A stretch of DNA of 64,000 bases from Actinomycetes bacterium (GCA_029782355.1 JAKOUY010000023.1:62001-126000); one strand, 5' to 3'; counted from the stretch's first letter, positions 34,559-45,006 are shown. The notes: a model not told the origin generated them from the sequence alone. A program made the numbers and translations.

Positions 34559-36231
34559 GGGATCTGCTGGTCCGCGGCGGCACCGTCGTCGACGGCAGCG
34601 GCGCGGCGCCGCAGCGCGCCGACGTGCGCGTCCGCAACGGGGTGATCGCCGAGGTCGGACCGGACCTGCAGCCCGACGGCGAGCGGCTCCTCGATGCTGG
34701 CGGGGCCCTGGTCACCCCGGGGATCATCGAGACCCACACCCACCTCGACGGGGCGATGTGGTGGAACCCGGGGCTCGACCCGCTGCCGGCCTACGGCAAC
34801 ACCTCGCTCGTGTTCGGGTACTGCGGCAACTCGCTGGCCCCGCTGGCCGGCCCGCAGCGCGACGAGATCCTCGACCTGCTCGGATTCCTCGAGGACCTCC
34901 CGGTGCGGGCCCTGGCCGAGTTGCCGCCGTGGAACTGGGAGCGCTGGCCGGAGTACCTCGACGCCGTCGCCACCCAGCCCACCGCCGTGCACGTCGGCGG
35001 ATACCTCGGGCACCTCTCGCTGCGCACCTATGTGATGGGTCCGGCAGCGTGGGAGCGGGAAGCCACGGCCGACGAGATCGGCCGGATGGTGGCGGTGCTC
35101 GACGAGGGTCTCGCTGCCGGGGCTCTCGGGTTGTCGATCAACCACTTCGACCGCGACCGCACCCTGCGTCCCGTTCCCGGCTTCTTCGCCGCAGACGACG
35201 AGTACGGCGCGCTGATCGACGTGGTGGCTCGCCACCCGCGCCGCACCGTGCAGGTCATCACCCGGTTCACCGACCTCGACCACGCCCTGGCCGACACCGA
35301 GCGCTTCGCCCGGCTGTGCGCTGCCCGCGGCGTGCGCTGCCAGTGGCCGGGGATCCCGACGGCCCTCGAGCAGGCCGGTCACGCCGAGCCCACCGCCGCG
35401 CTCCAGCAGCGGCTGCGCGCCGAGGGCGCCGACCTGTGGCCGAACATCGTCTTCAAGCCGCTGGAGCCGTTCTTCGGCTTCGAGCGCTCGATCGCCTTCC
35501 AGCGCGTCCCGGCCTGGAACGAGGTGCTGAACGGCCCCCCGGACGCCAAGCTGGCCACCCTGGCCGACCCGGCCTGGCGCGCTCGCGCCCGCCACGACTG
35601 GGACCACCGGGTCCGCGCCGCCACCTCGCGCCTCGACCGGCCCCACGAGCTGATGCTGGCGATCTCCGAGACCGGCGCCGGGCCGCTCGGCATCAGCTTG
35701 GCGGACTACGCCGCGCAGACCGGCCGGCACCTGTCGGACGCCCTGGCCGACTGGGTGGTGGCCAACGGCATCGGCTCGTCGCTGGTCGGCGCGCCCGGCG
35801 CCCTGGACGAGGAGGCGGTCGTCCGCCATCTGCGTGACCCGCACTCGCTGACCAACATCAACGACAGCGGCGCCCACCTCCAGCTGTTCTGCGGGGCCGG
35901 GCAGAACGTCTACCTGTACACCCACTACGTGCGCGACACGGGCCAGCTCGCCATCGAAGAGGCCGTCCACCTGCTCACCGGGCGCACGGCCGACTTCTTC
36001 GGCATGGCCGATCGGGGGCGCATCGCCCCCGGGCTGCTCGGCGATCTGAACGTCTTCGCCCTCGACGAGATCGAGCTGCGCCAGGAGACCCGCGTCCACG
36101 ACGTGCCCTTCGGCACCTGGCGGTTCACCCGCCCGCCCGCCGGCTTCCGCGCCACGATCGTCGCCGGCGAACCAACCTGGCTCGACGGCGCCCCCACCGG
36201 CGCCCTCCCAGCCACCCCCATCCGCCCGTAA
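34555..36231 (+). CDS. Amidohydrolase family 3 protein, D-aminoacylase-like
   Basis: A 558-residue metal-dependent hydrolase similar to N-acyl-D-amino-acid deacylases. The first metal site is IIETHTHLDGAMWW, a conserved YCGNSLAP follows near residue 90, and NINDSGAHLQLFCG supplies the catalytic aspartate. GTG at 34555 overlaps the LLM stop; a GTG nine bases earlier is possible. In actinobacteria such genes often lie beside LLM oxidoreductases, but the shared substrate is not known. It ends in a Pro-rich tail running into a C-rich tract. Confidence 0.87.
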   Translation: MRDLLVRGGTVVDGSGAAPQRADVRVRNGVIAEVGPDLQPDGERLLDAGGALVTPGIIETHTHLDGAMWWNPGLDPLPAYGNTSLVFGYCGNSLAPLAGPQRDEILDLLGFLEDLPVRALAELPPWNWERWPEYLDAVATQPTAVHVGGYLGHLSLRTYVMGPAAWEREATADEIGRMVAVLDEGLAAGALGLSINHFDRDRTLRPVPGFFAADDEYGALIDVVARHPRRTVQVITRFTDLDHALADTERFARLCAARGVRCQWPGIPTALEQAGHAEPTAALQQRLRAEGADLWPNIVFKPLEPFFGFERSIAFQRVPAWNEVLNGPPDAKLATLADPAWRARARHDWDHRVRAATSRLDRPHELMLAISETGAGPLGISLADYAAQTGRHLSDALADWVVANGIGSSLVGAPGALDEEAVVRHLRDPHSLTNINDSGAHLQLFCGAGQNVYLYTHYVRDTGQLAIEEAVHLLTGRTADFFGMADRGRIAPGLLGDLNVFALDEIELRQETRVHDVPFGTWRFTRPPAGFRATIVAGEPTWLDGAPTGALPATPIRP

Positions 36232-36305
36232 CCCCACCCGCCCGCGCCGGCCCGCCCGGGCCGTCCCGCCCCGCCCCGCCCCGGCCGGCCGGGCCGGCCC
36301 CCTAC
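36232..36305. repeat. C-rich low-complexity tract
   Basis: About 70 bases made almost only of C and G with repeated CCCGCC/CCCCG units. It adjoins the left terminal repeat of the DUF559 element, and a G-rich tract adjoins the right one. Confidence 0.8.
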
Positions 36306-37129
36306 GCCGTTCTGTGGAGGGACAGAACGCGACGTGCGGTTCTGTCCCTCGCCGATTGGGCGGCCAGCGCTTCGCGGACGGTGGCGATCACCGCACTCGG
36401 GCGCTCGACGACGTCGAGGTAGGTGAACTGCACGACCACGAAGCCGTCGAGCTGCATGCGGGTCAGCCGTTCGGCGTCGACCTGCATCTGCATCACGGTT
36501 CGGTGGAAGCGGTAGCCCAGCAGCTCCACGACGAGCTGGGTTCCGGCGAACCGGCAATCGACCCGGATGATGCTGCGGCCGCGACGACCGAGCACCTGCT
36601 GGCGCTGCGGCTCGGGGAGCCGGTGCGCTCGGAGAAGGCGAAGGAATTCGCGCTCCAGCCAGGACTCGGTCCCACGATCCAGCTCCACGCCGGCCAGTGC
36701 TTCGAGCACCCGTGGGATCCCCGCTCGGCCACGTGTGCGGAGTGCGACCAGCCGACGGTGGAGGAAGCCGACGCTGGCATCGCCCGATGCGGTCGCAGAG
36801 TACAGCAGCTCGCGGAGGTACTGAGAGGAGACCGACGGGGCCAGATCGATGATCGTCCTCGTCGGGGTCGTCGCCAGCACTCCTTCGAGCTCGCACAGAT
36901 CGACGCGATCGAGCGCGGCCGTGGCGTGGACCACGTGGCCGACCCGGCTGACTCGCCGGCCCCGGTCCACCAACACGTGGAACGGCGGCCGAAGGGTGTA
37001 GCCGTCGAAGCCGTGCAGCGCTGCAGCCGTGTCCCGACAGGCGACGACTCGCCCGCCGATGTCGTCGAGCAGCGCGGCGAGCGCGTCCCACTGGCGGGCG
37101 GTCTGGCGGAGTGGCGGCTGGCGGGTCAC
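36302..37129 (-). CDS. DUF559/AbiEi-family nuclease-like protein (element A)
   Basis: The 275-residue protein ends in a DUF559 domain, a Vsr/PD-(D/E)XK-like fold: Asp in IRVDCRF, Glu in LVVELLGYRFHR and a late FVVVQFTYLDVVE strand (about residues 190-245). The middle part resembles the body of AbiEi-like proteins (TRTIIDLA), but the N-terminal winged helix seen in the second copy at 53971 is missing or very short. The GTG start has only a weak GAGAG site. The C-terminal ~15 residues are read from the left terminal repeat, and the stop is two bases outside it. Whether it cuts DNA, moves the element or acts as an antitoxin is unknown. Confidence 0.75.
   Translation of the reverse strand: MTRQPPLRQTARQWDALAALLDDIGGRVVACRDTAAALHGFDGYTLRPPFHVLVDRGRRVSRVGHVVHATAALDRVDLCELEGVLATTPTRTIIDLAPSVSSQYLRELLYSATASGDASVGFLHRRLVALRTRGRAGIPRVLEALAGVELDRGTESWLEREFLRLLRAHRLPEPQRQQVLGRRGRSIIRVDCRFAGTQLVVELLGYRFHRTVMQMQVDAERLTRMQLDGFVVVQFTYLDVVERPSAVIATVREALAAQSARDRTARRVLSLHRTA
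36306..36350 (+). repeat. Left terminal inverted repeat of the DUF559 element
   Basis: It matches the complement of 37182-37226 at 43 of 45 positions. Inside it, GAGGGACAGAAC (36317-36328) pairs perfectly with GTTCTGTCCCTC (36339-36350) across a 10-base loop. It encodes the last residues of the DUF559 gene. Confidence 0.85.
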
Positions 37130-37174
37130 GCTCTCAAGAGGTCACCGTCCGGCGGACATCGGCATCCGACGCGA

Positions 37175-37226
37175 TTCTGTGGAGGGACAGAACCGCACGT
37201 CGCCTTCCGTCCCTCCACAGAACGGC
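37175..37226 (-). repeat. Right terminal inverted repeat and 48-base palindrome of the DUF559 element
   Basis: The terminal repeat proper is 37182-37226. The larger palindrome 37175-37222 has 18-base arms (TTCTGTGGAGGGACAGAA against its complement, 17 matches) and a 12-base centre. The centre, GAACCGCACGT, resembles that of the unrelated repeats around the second DUF559 gene. Confidence 0.85.
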
Positions 37227-37318
37227 GGGGGGCGGGGGGTCGGGGGTCGGGGGTCGGCGGGGGTCGGGGAGAAACGGCGGCGGCGGGGGGAAAGGCGGGC
37301 GGGTTGGGGCGGTGCGGG
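37227..37318. repeat. G-rich tract with short GGGGGTC repeats
   Basis: The stretch is almost purely G with several GGGGGTC units (about 37235-37268). It fills the space between the right terminal repeat and the fumarase stop and mirrors the C-rich tract on the other side. Confidence 0.8.
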
Positions 37319-38998
<1,680 letters not shown>

Positions 38999-39004
38999 GG
39001 GGCC

Positions 39005-39010
39005 AGGTTA
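39005..39010 (-). promoter_or_regulatory. -10 box of fumarase gene (leaderless)
   Basis: TAACCT on the minus strand, six bases before the ATG at 38998; it overlaps the hrpA stop codon. Confidence 0.45.
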
Positions 39011-42000
39011 GGTCCGGGTCCCCGGAGCCTCCATGCCGGCGAGGGCCCGGGCGACCTTTGCCGTGCTGACGCCCTTGGCGGGGCCGATCGGCTGGGCGAA
39101 GCCGGCCAGGCGTAGCTCCTCGAGCTGCCAACCGAGCGCGACCACCTCGGCCGGGACGGGTCGGCGGCCGAAGCGATCGAGCACGGCTCGGTAGCGGGCC
39201 TCCAATCCCTGCAGCTCCGCCATCTGGCGCAGGTCCCGGGCGGGGTGCTCGCCGACGCGCGCCAGGCGATGATCGATGCCGCGCAGGTATCGGTCGAGAT
39301 CGGCCAGCCGGGCGGTGCCGGCCGTGGCGACGATGCCCGGACGGACTAGCCGGGCCAGCTGGGTGCGGACGTCGGCCACCACCGGCGCCAGGCTGGGGGC
39401 CACCAGCTCGTCGAGCCGGCGCCGGATGGCGGCGTGTCGAGCGGCGAGCCCGGCCACGGCTCGCACCGCGGCGGTGGTGGCCGACGGCAGCTGCCGGCGG
39501 GCGGTGCCGGACAGGGCGGCGAAGGCGGCCTCGTCCCGGGGCACGCCGGCGTCGGCGAGGAGTGCGTCCGCCGCGGCCGAGGCGCACTCGCCCACCAGGG
39601 CGCCGAGCTCGAAGCCGGCTGCAGCCAGGTCGAGGCGCTGGCGGTTGCCGAGGGCGCGCTCCACGGTCGAACGCGCCGGGGCGGCGTGCACCAGCAGGAG
39701 GCGGCGGACGCCGCCGTGCATCACCCGGCGGGCGACGTCGGCCGTGCTGAAGATCCGCAGGGAGACGCCGTCTCCGTCGTCGACGAGGGCCGGGTACCCG
39801 ACGACCTCGCGGCCGTCGACGACGGATCGGATCTCCGGATCCAGCGTGCCGACCTCCCAGGTGGTCATGCCGTGACGCTCGTCCACCGGGGCCGCGGCGG
39901 CCACCGCCCGGCGGGTCGCCCCGGACAGACGCCGGCGCAGCTCGGCGAGGTCCTTGCCGAACGCCAGCTGCCGGCCGCGCCCGTCGTCGATGCTGAACCC
40001 CAGCCGCAGATGGGTGGGGGCCTCGGCGAGGCGGACCTCCCACGGCTCGACGCGCACGCCGCGTTCGGCCAGCAGGGCGGCGCTGATCGCCGCGTCGAGC
40101 GGGCCGTCGGCGGGGCCGCGGCGCAGCCGCCGGGCAACCGCCTCGGCGGTGGCGCCCAACGGCGACAGCTCGACGCGAGCATCCTTGGGCAGGTTGCGGA
40201 TCACGTGGCCGACCAGGTGGTCGAACAACCCGGGGATCGACCAGGTGAAGGGCGCCGGGTCGATCCGGTTGAGCACATCCACCGGAACGTGGACGGTGGG
40301 CCCGTCGTCGGGTGCCCCGGGATCGAAGCGGTAGGTCACGGTCAGCGCCAGATCGCCGACGGGCCAGGTGGTGGGGAACTCGACGGCGTCGGCCATGGCG
40401 TCGGCGCCGAGGGCCTCGGCGGTCATGGTCAGCAGATCGGGCGCCACCTGGCCCACCCAGCGGTCGAAGTGGCGGGTGCTGACCACGCCGTCGCCGACCC
40501 GCTGGTGGTAGAAGGCCACCATCGTGTCCTCGTCGACGGGCACGGCTCGGCGGTGGCGTTGCTGGGCGGCCGCCAGCTCGGTGAGGAACGCGGCGTTGGC
40601 AGCCAGGAACGGGTGGCGAGCCGCCCAGGCCTCGTCGACCTCGCCGCGCACGAGCGCGTGGCGGAGGAACAGCTCGCGGGCCAGGGGGGCGTCGATCCGG
40701 TCCAGCGCGACGGCTCGCCCGGCCACGATGGGCAGGCCGAACAGGCTGACCCGCTCGGTGACCACCGCTGCGCCGCGTCCGGCTTCCCATCGAGGTTCGC
40801 CGTAGGACCGCTTGGCCAGATCGCCGGCGAGCGACTCGGCCCACTCCGGTCGGATGGGCGCGCACCGCCGGGCCCACAGCCGGGTCGTCTCGACCAGTTC
40901 GCCGGCCATCACCCACCGCGGCATCGCCGTGCCGAGCGCGGATCCCGGGGCGATGGCGAACCGTGAGCCGTGGGCACCGCGGTACTCACGACGCTCGCCG
41001 TCGCGCAGGCCGAGGTGGGAGAGCAACCCGGCCAGGACCGCCCGGTGGACGTGGTCGGGGTGTGCCGCGGTGGTGCGGTGGCGGATGCCGAGCTCGCCGG
41101 CGGCCTGGCGCAGCTGGCTGTAGAGGTCCTGCCACTCGCGCACCCGCAGGTCGTTCAGGAACTCGGCCCGGCAGCGCTTGCGGAACTGGCTGTTGCTCAG
41201 CTCGGCCTGCAGGGCGCGCAGGTGATCCCACAGCCGGACCAGGGCCAGCAGGTCGCTGCCGTCGGTGGCGAAGCGGCGGTGCGACTCGTCGGCCGCCTGG
41301 CGGCGGTCGCTGGGGCGCTCGCGCGGATCGGGGATCGACATCGCTGCGGTGATCACCAGCACCTCGCGCACGCATCCCTGGCGGTGGGACTCGACGATCA
41401 TCCGCGCCAGGCGTGGATCGATGGGGAGCCGGGCCAGCTGGCGCCCCACCGGGGTGAGTCGCCGCGGCCGTCCCGGGTCGTCGTCGGGGCGCAACGCCCC
41501 GAGCTCGTCCAGCACGGCGTAGCCATCGCGCACGGCACGGCGATCCGGCGGCTCGAGGAACGGGAAGTCGGCCACGTCGCCCAGGCGGAGCGCGGTCATC
41601 TGCAGGATGACCGCGGCGAGGTTGGTCCGCAGGATCTCCGGTTCGGTGAACGTCGACCGGCCGGCGAAGTCGGCCTCGTCGTACAACCGCACGCAGATGC
41701 CCGGCCCGAGCCGTCCGCAGCGCCCGGCTCGCTGGTTGGCCGAGGCCTGCGAGACCGGTTCGATGGGCAACCGCTGGACCTTCAGGCGCAGGCTGTAGCG
41801 GGAGATCCGGGCCGTGCCGGCGTCGACCACGTAGCGCACGCCTGGGACGGTGATCGACGTCTCGGCCACGTTGGTGGCCAGCACGATCCGCCGTCCGGTG
41901 TGCGCCTGGAAGATCCGGTGCTGTTCCACGGTGGACAGCCGGGCGTACAGCGCCAGGACCTCGGTGTGCGCCAGGTCGAGACGGCGCAGGGCGTCGGCGG

Positions 42001-42781
42001 TGTCGTGGATCTCGCGCTCGCCACTCAGGAACACGAGGACGTCGCCAGGGCCCTCGTCCTGCAGCTCCTGCACGGCGTCGCAGACAGCGGCGACCTGGTC
42101 GCGGTCGTCGTCGGCGTCGACACCGTAGGGCCGGTAGCGGATCTCGACCGGGTGTGACCGCCCGCTGACCTCCACGACCGGCGCGCCGCCGAAGTGGGCG
42201 GCGAAGCGCTCCGTGTCGATGGTGGCCGAGGTGATGATCAGCTTGAGGTCCGGTCGGCGGGGGAGCAGGCGGTGCAGGTAGCCGAGCAGGAAATCGACGT
42301 TCAGCGAGCGCTCGTGGGCCTCGTCGATGATGATCACCTGGTAGCGGCGCAGCATCCGATCGCGCTGGATCTCGGCCAGGAGCAGGCCGTCGGTCATCAC
42401 CTTGACCAGCGTGTTCGGCCCGACCCGGTCGGTGAAGCGCACGGCGTAGCCGACCTCCGCACCCACCTCGGTGCCCGTCTCCTCGGCGATCCGGGCGGCG
42501 ATGGTCCGCGCCGCCACCCGCCGCGGCTGGGTGTGGCCGATCAGGCCGTCGACACCCAGCCCGAGAGCCAGGCACAGCTTGGGGAGCTGAGTGCTCTTTC
42601 CGGACCCGGTCTCGCCGGCCACGACCACCACCTGGTGGTCGCGGATCGCCCCGAGCAGTTCGTCGACCGACGCGGCGACGGGCAGGTCGCCGGGCACGCC
42701 CAGCGCTCCCCGATCGGCGAGACGTTGGCGGGCCGCGGCGCGGGCGGCAGCGCCCTCCGGGTCAGTTGCTGCCGCACCCAT
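39008..42781 (-). CDS. hrpA: ATP-dependent RNA helicase HrpA
   Basis: The 1257-residue DEAH-box helicase has motif I GETGSGKSTQLPK near residue 60, motif II IIDEAHERS, motif III ITSATID and motif VI QRAGRCGR, followed by the helicase-associated domains and the long DUF3418 C-terminal region of HrpA. It remodels RNA or stalled ribosomes. ATG at 42781 is chosen because TACTGT lies seven bases upstream; a GTG at 42787 would leave no room. Confidence 0.95.
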   Translation of the reverse strand: MGAAATDPEGAAARAAARQRLADRGALGVPGDLPVAASVDELLGAIRDHQVVVVAGETGSGKSTQLPKLCLALGLGVDGLIGHTQPRRVAARTIAARIAEETGTEVGAEVGYAVRFTDRVGPNTLVKVMTDGLLLAEIQRDRMLRRYQVIIIDEAHERSLNVDFLLGYLHRLLPRRPDLKLIITSATIDTERFAAHFGGAPVVEVSGRSHPVEIRYRPYGVDADDDRDQVAAVCDAVQELQDEGPGDVLVFLSGEREIHDTADALRRLDLAHTEVLALYARLSTVEQHRIFQAHTGRRIVLATNVAETSITVPGVRYVVDAGTARISRYSLRLKVQRLPIEPVSQASANQRAGRCGRLGPGICVRLYDEADFAGRSTFTEPEILRTNLAAVILQMTALRLGDVADFPFLEPPDRRAVRDGYAVLDELGALRPDDDPGRPRRLTPVGRQLARLPIDPRLARMIVESHRQGCVREVLVITAAMSIPDPRERPSDRRQAADESHRRFATDGSDLLALVRLWDHLRALQAELSNSQFRKRCRAEFLNDLRVREWQDLYSQLRQAAGELGIRHRTTAAHPDHVHRAVLAGLLSHLGLRDGERREYRGAHGSRFAIAPGSALGTAMPRWVMAGELVETTRLWARRCAPIRPEWAESLAGDLAKRSYGEPRWEAGRGAAVVTERVSLFGLPIVAGRAVALDRIDAPLARELFLRHALVRGEVDEAWAARHPFLAANAAFLTELAAAQQRHRRAVPVDEDTMVAFYHQRVGDGVVSTRHFDRWVGQVAPDLLTMTAEALGADAMADAVEFPTTWPVGDLALTVTYRFDPGAPDDGPTVHVPVDVLNRIDPAPFTWSIPGLFDHLVGHVIRNLPKDARVELSPLGATAEAVARRLRRGPADGPLDAAISAALLAERGVRVEPWEVRLAEAPTHLRLGFSIDDGRGRQLAFGKDLAELRRRLSGATRRAVAAAAPVDERHGMTTWEVGTLDPEIRSVVDGREVVGYPALVDDGDGVSLRIFSTADVARRVMHGGVRRLLLVHAAPARSTVERALGNRQRLDLAAAGFELGALVGECASAAADALLADAGVPRDEAAFAALSGTARRQLPSATTAAVRAVAGLAARHAAIRRRLDELVAPSLAPVVADVRTQLARLVRPGIVATAGTARLADLDRYLRGIDHRLARVGEHPARDLRQMAELQGLEARYRAVLDRFGRRPVPAEVVALGWQLEELRLAGFAQPIGPAKGVSTAKVARALAGMEAPGTRT

Positions 42782-42788
42782 CGGCACG

Positions 42789-42794
42789 ACAGTA
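42789..42794 (-). promoter_or_regulatory. -10 box of hrpA (leaderless)
   Basis: TACTGT on the minus strand, seven bases before the ATG at 42781. Confidence 0.45.
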
Positions 42795-42810
42795 GAAGAC
42801 GCTCAGCGGA

Positions 42811-43491
42811 TCAGCCGGTGGTCGTCGTCGTGCCCGGGGTGGTGCCGGCCGTCGTGCCCGGGGTGGTGCCGGCGGGCGCGCTGCCGAGGATCTTCTGCAC
42901 GGTCGGCAGCAGCGTCGGTGGCACGAGCACCGCCTTGATCACGTAGACGTTGCCGTTGGTGGCCTCCACCGGGCCGGCAGCGATCTCGTTGCCGTTGACC
43001 AGCACCTTGTCGCCTTGGTGGGTGATGGTCAGCTTCTCGCCCTGCGCAGTGGTCAGCTCGCCATCCTTCAGGTCGGCGAGGGCCAGTTTGCCGGGGACGA
43101 CGTGGTAGGTCAGCACCCCCTGCAGCAGCTTGAGGTTCTCCGGCTGGTGCAGGGCGTCGAGGACCGGGGTCAGCGCTTCGGGGAAGGCGTCGTCGGTGGG
43201 GGCGAACACGGTGAAGGGCCCGGGGCTGCGCAGCGTGTCGACCAGGCCGGAGTCGACCACCAGGCCGGCGAGTTGGGTGAACACGCCGCTCTTCAGCGCC
43301 GTGCCGACGATGTCGGCCATCGGCAGCGGCACGTTGGTGGCCGGTGTGGTGGGCGGCGTGGTGGCGTTGGCCGCTGCCGGATTGTTGTTGACGGCGTCGT
43401 TCTTGTCGTCCGAACACGAGGCGGCCCCGACGGACAGGGCGGCAGCGGAGACGAGCGCGAGCAGCTTCACGGAGCGATGGGTCCTAGACAC
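42811..43491 (-). CDS. Fasciclin (FAS1) domain lipoprotein
   Basis: A 226-residue secreted protein with a lipobox VGAASC (Cys 26), a short Asn/Thr/Pro linker and one FAS1 domain (about 60-195; GPFTVFAPTDDAFP and LTYHVVPGKL are family motifs). FAS1 domains mediate adhesion at the cell surface. The tail is a Thr/Gly/Pro repeat (TTPGTTAGTTPGTTTTTG). The GTG start is seven bases after TACCGT; a GTG at 43470 is the alternative. Confidence 0.9.
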   Translation of the reverse strand: MSRTHRSVKLLALVSAAALSVGAASCSDDKNDAVNNNPAAANATTPPTTPATNVPLPMADIVGTALKSGVFTQLAGLVVDSGLVDTLRSPGPFTVFAPTDDAFPEALTPVLDALHQPENLKLLQGVLTYHVVPGKLALADLKDGELTTAQGEKLTITHQGDKVLVNGNEIAAGPVEATNGNVYVIKAVLVPPTLLPTVQKILGSAPAGTTPGTTAGTTPGTTTTTG

Positions 43492-43498
43492 GGCTGCA

Positions 43499-43504
43499 AC
43501 GGTA
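43499..43504 (-). promoter_or_regulatory. -10 box of fasciclin gene (leaderless)
   Basis: TACCGT on the minus strand, seven bases before the GTG at 43491. Confidence 0.4.
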
Positions 43505-43549
43505 GGTCATCGGCCTGCCGATCTAAAAGTGCGCCGGAGGCGAGTGGTC

Positions 43550-43555
43550 TACGGT
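43550..43555 (+). promoter_or_regulatory. -10 box of alpha/beta hydrolase gene (leaderless)
   Basis: TACGGT lies seven bases before the GTG at 43563 and overlaps the upstream GTG at 43554, which argues for the downstream start. Confidence 0.45.
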
Positions 43556-43562
43556 GAGCCCG

Positions 43563-44324
43563 GTGGAGGGTGTCGATCCGGCGCTGGACCGGGCCTACTC
43601 GCCCAGTTCGATGGTCGGCGGGTCGGCCCAACCGTTCGTCGATCAGTACGCGGCGCGCAGCGCGCAGGCTGCTCGGACGCTGGCCGGTCGGGTCCGGGCC
43701 CTGCCCGGTGGCTCGCTGCTGGTGGCGCCGTCGGGTGGTCCGACGATGGTCTTCGTCCACGGCGGGTATTGGCAGGCCCTGTCCGCGGCCGACTCCATGT
43801 ACCTGGCGCCACCGTTCGCCGCCGCCGGGTGGGGCTTCGCCGCCGTGGAGTACACGCTGGCCCCGGCGGCGACGATCGACGTCATGGTGGCCGAGGTGCG
43901 CGCCGCAGTGGCCGCCGTGCTGGAAGTCGTGCCGGGCCCGGTCGTCCTCGCCGGGCACTCGGCCGGCGCCCAACTGGTGGCGATGATCGCCATCGCCGAC
44001 TCACCGCCGCCCGCGGTGGAGCGGATCGTGCTGATCAGCGGGGTCCTCGATCTCCGCGAGCTGCCGCGAACCTCGATGAACGCCACGCTCGGCCTGGACG
44101 CGGCCGCCGCGCAACGGCTCAGCCCGCAGCTGGCCCGGGTGCGATGCAGGGTGCCGGTGGAGGTGTGGTGGGCCGAGCGCGACACCGCACGGTTCGCCGA
44201 AATGAGCCGGGACTACCTGGCCCACCTGCGCGCCGGCGGCTGCCCGGCCACCGGCCGAGCGTTCGCCGGCCTGCACCACTTCGACGTCGTCGACCGCCTG
44301 GCGGACCTCACATCGACCCGGTGA
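43563..44324 (+). CDS. Alpha/beta hydrolase, arylformamidase-like
   Basis: The 253-residue protein has the oxyanion motif VFVHGGYWQ and nucleophile elbow AGHSAGAQL, with a late HHFDVVD histidine. HGGYW is typical of arylformamidase-type hydrolases that cleave N-formylkynurenine, but no other kynurenine genes are near, so the substrate is open. I chose GTG at 43563 on promoter grounds; GTG at 43554 would add three residues. It overlaps the convergent thrH gene by 17 bases. Confidence 0.85.
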   Translation: MEGVDPALDRAYSPSSMVGGSAQPFVDQYAARSAQAARTLAGRVRALPGGSLLVAPSGGPTMVFVHGGYWQALSAADSMYLAPPFAAAGWGFAAVEYTLAPAATIDVMVAEVRAAVAAVLEVVPGPVVLAGHSAGAQLVAMIAIADSPPPAVERIVLISGVLDLRELPRTSMNATLGLDAAAAQRLSPQLARVRCRVPVEVWWAERDTARFAEMSRDYLAHLRAGGCPATGRAFAGLHHFDVVDRLADLTSTR

Positions 44325-44928
44325 TCGCATCGAGCAGGTCGTCGTAGTGGTCGGTCGCCGGGAACTGGGGGAACTGGGCGGCGATGGCGGGCGGGGCGTG
44401 GAACCAGAAGCCGGCATCGGCCGCGCCCAGCATGGCCGCATCGTTGTAGGAGTCGCCCGCGGCGATCACCCGATAGTTCAACCCGCGCAGTGCCTCGACG
44501 GCGTGGCGCTTCTGGTCGGGCATCCGAAGCCGGTAGTCGGCGATCCGCCCGCCGTCCACCACCAGCTGGTGGCACAGGATGGTCGGCATCCCCAGCTGAC
44601 GCATCAGCGGGGCGGCGAACTGCTCGAAGGTGTCGCTGAGGATGATCACCTGGGTCCGCCGGCGGAGCTCGTCGAGGAAGGCCCGGGCGCCATCCAGCGG
44701 GGCAAGGCCACCGATGACCTCCTCGATCAGCGGCATCGTCAAGCCGTGCTGGTCGAGCAGTGCCAACCGGCCGCGCATCAGCACGTCGTAGTCGGGCTCG
44801 TCGCGAGTGGTTCGCCGCAGGTCGTCGATGCCGGTCCGCTCGGCGACGGCGATCCAGATCTCCGGGACCAGGACGCCCTCCAGGTCGAGGGTGACGATGG
44901 TCTGACGAGGGACGTCCGGCAAGCTCAC
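44308..44928 (-). CDS. thrH: Phosphoserine phosphatase/homoserine phosphotransferase, ThrH-like
   Basis: A 206-residue HAD-superfamily enzyme. TLDLEGVLVPEIWIA is the ThrH version of motif I, where Glu replaces the usual second Asp spacing; ILSDTF is motif II, and AAGDSYNDAAMLGAAD is motif IV. ThrH can move phosphate from phosphoserine to homoserine. The GTG start lies six bases after CACAAT, a weak -10 candidate. Confidence 0.9.
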   Translation of the reverse strand: MSLPDVPRQTIVTLDLEGVLVPEIWIAVAERTGIDDLRRTTRDEPDYDVLMRGRLALLDQHGLTMPLIEEVIGGLAPLDGARAFLDELRRRTQVIILSDTFEQFAAPLMRQLGMPTILCHQLVVDGGRIADYRLRMPDQKRHAVEALRGLNYRVIAAGDSYNDAAMLGAADAGFWFHAPPAIAAQFPQFPATDHYDDLLDAITGSM

Positions 44929-45006
44929 CGCAGCATTGTGGACCGCCGGAGCACGGCCGCCAAACGGCCACCGAGCGGCCGGTCGCCCGCTGCGCCCGGC
45001 GCGGGG

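Larger units (their letters stand above)
36306..37226. mobile_element. Candidate element: 45-base terminal inverted repeats around a DUF559 gene
   Basis: The two ends are inverted copies of one 45-base sequence (43 of 45 identical), and a single minus-strand DUF559-family gene lies between. Total length is 921 bases. There is no recognisable transposase and no clear target duplication. Each end can fold on itself: 12-base arms at the left, 18-base arms (17 matches) at the right. Confidence 0.65.

Noticed and set aside
36306-37226. Classical insertion sequence or retron.
   Set aside because: There is no DDE, HUH, tyrosine or reverse-transcriptase motif in the enclosed gene and no evident target-site duplication.
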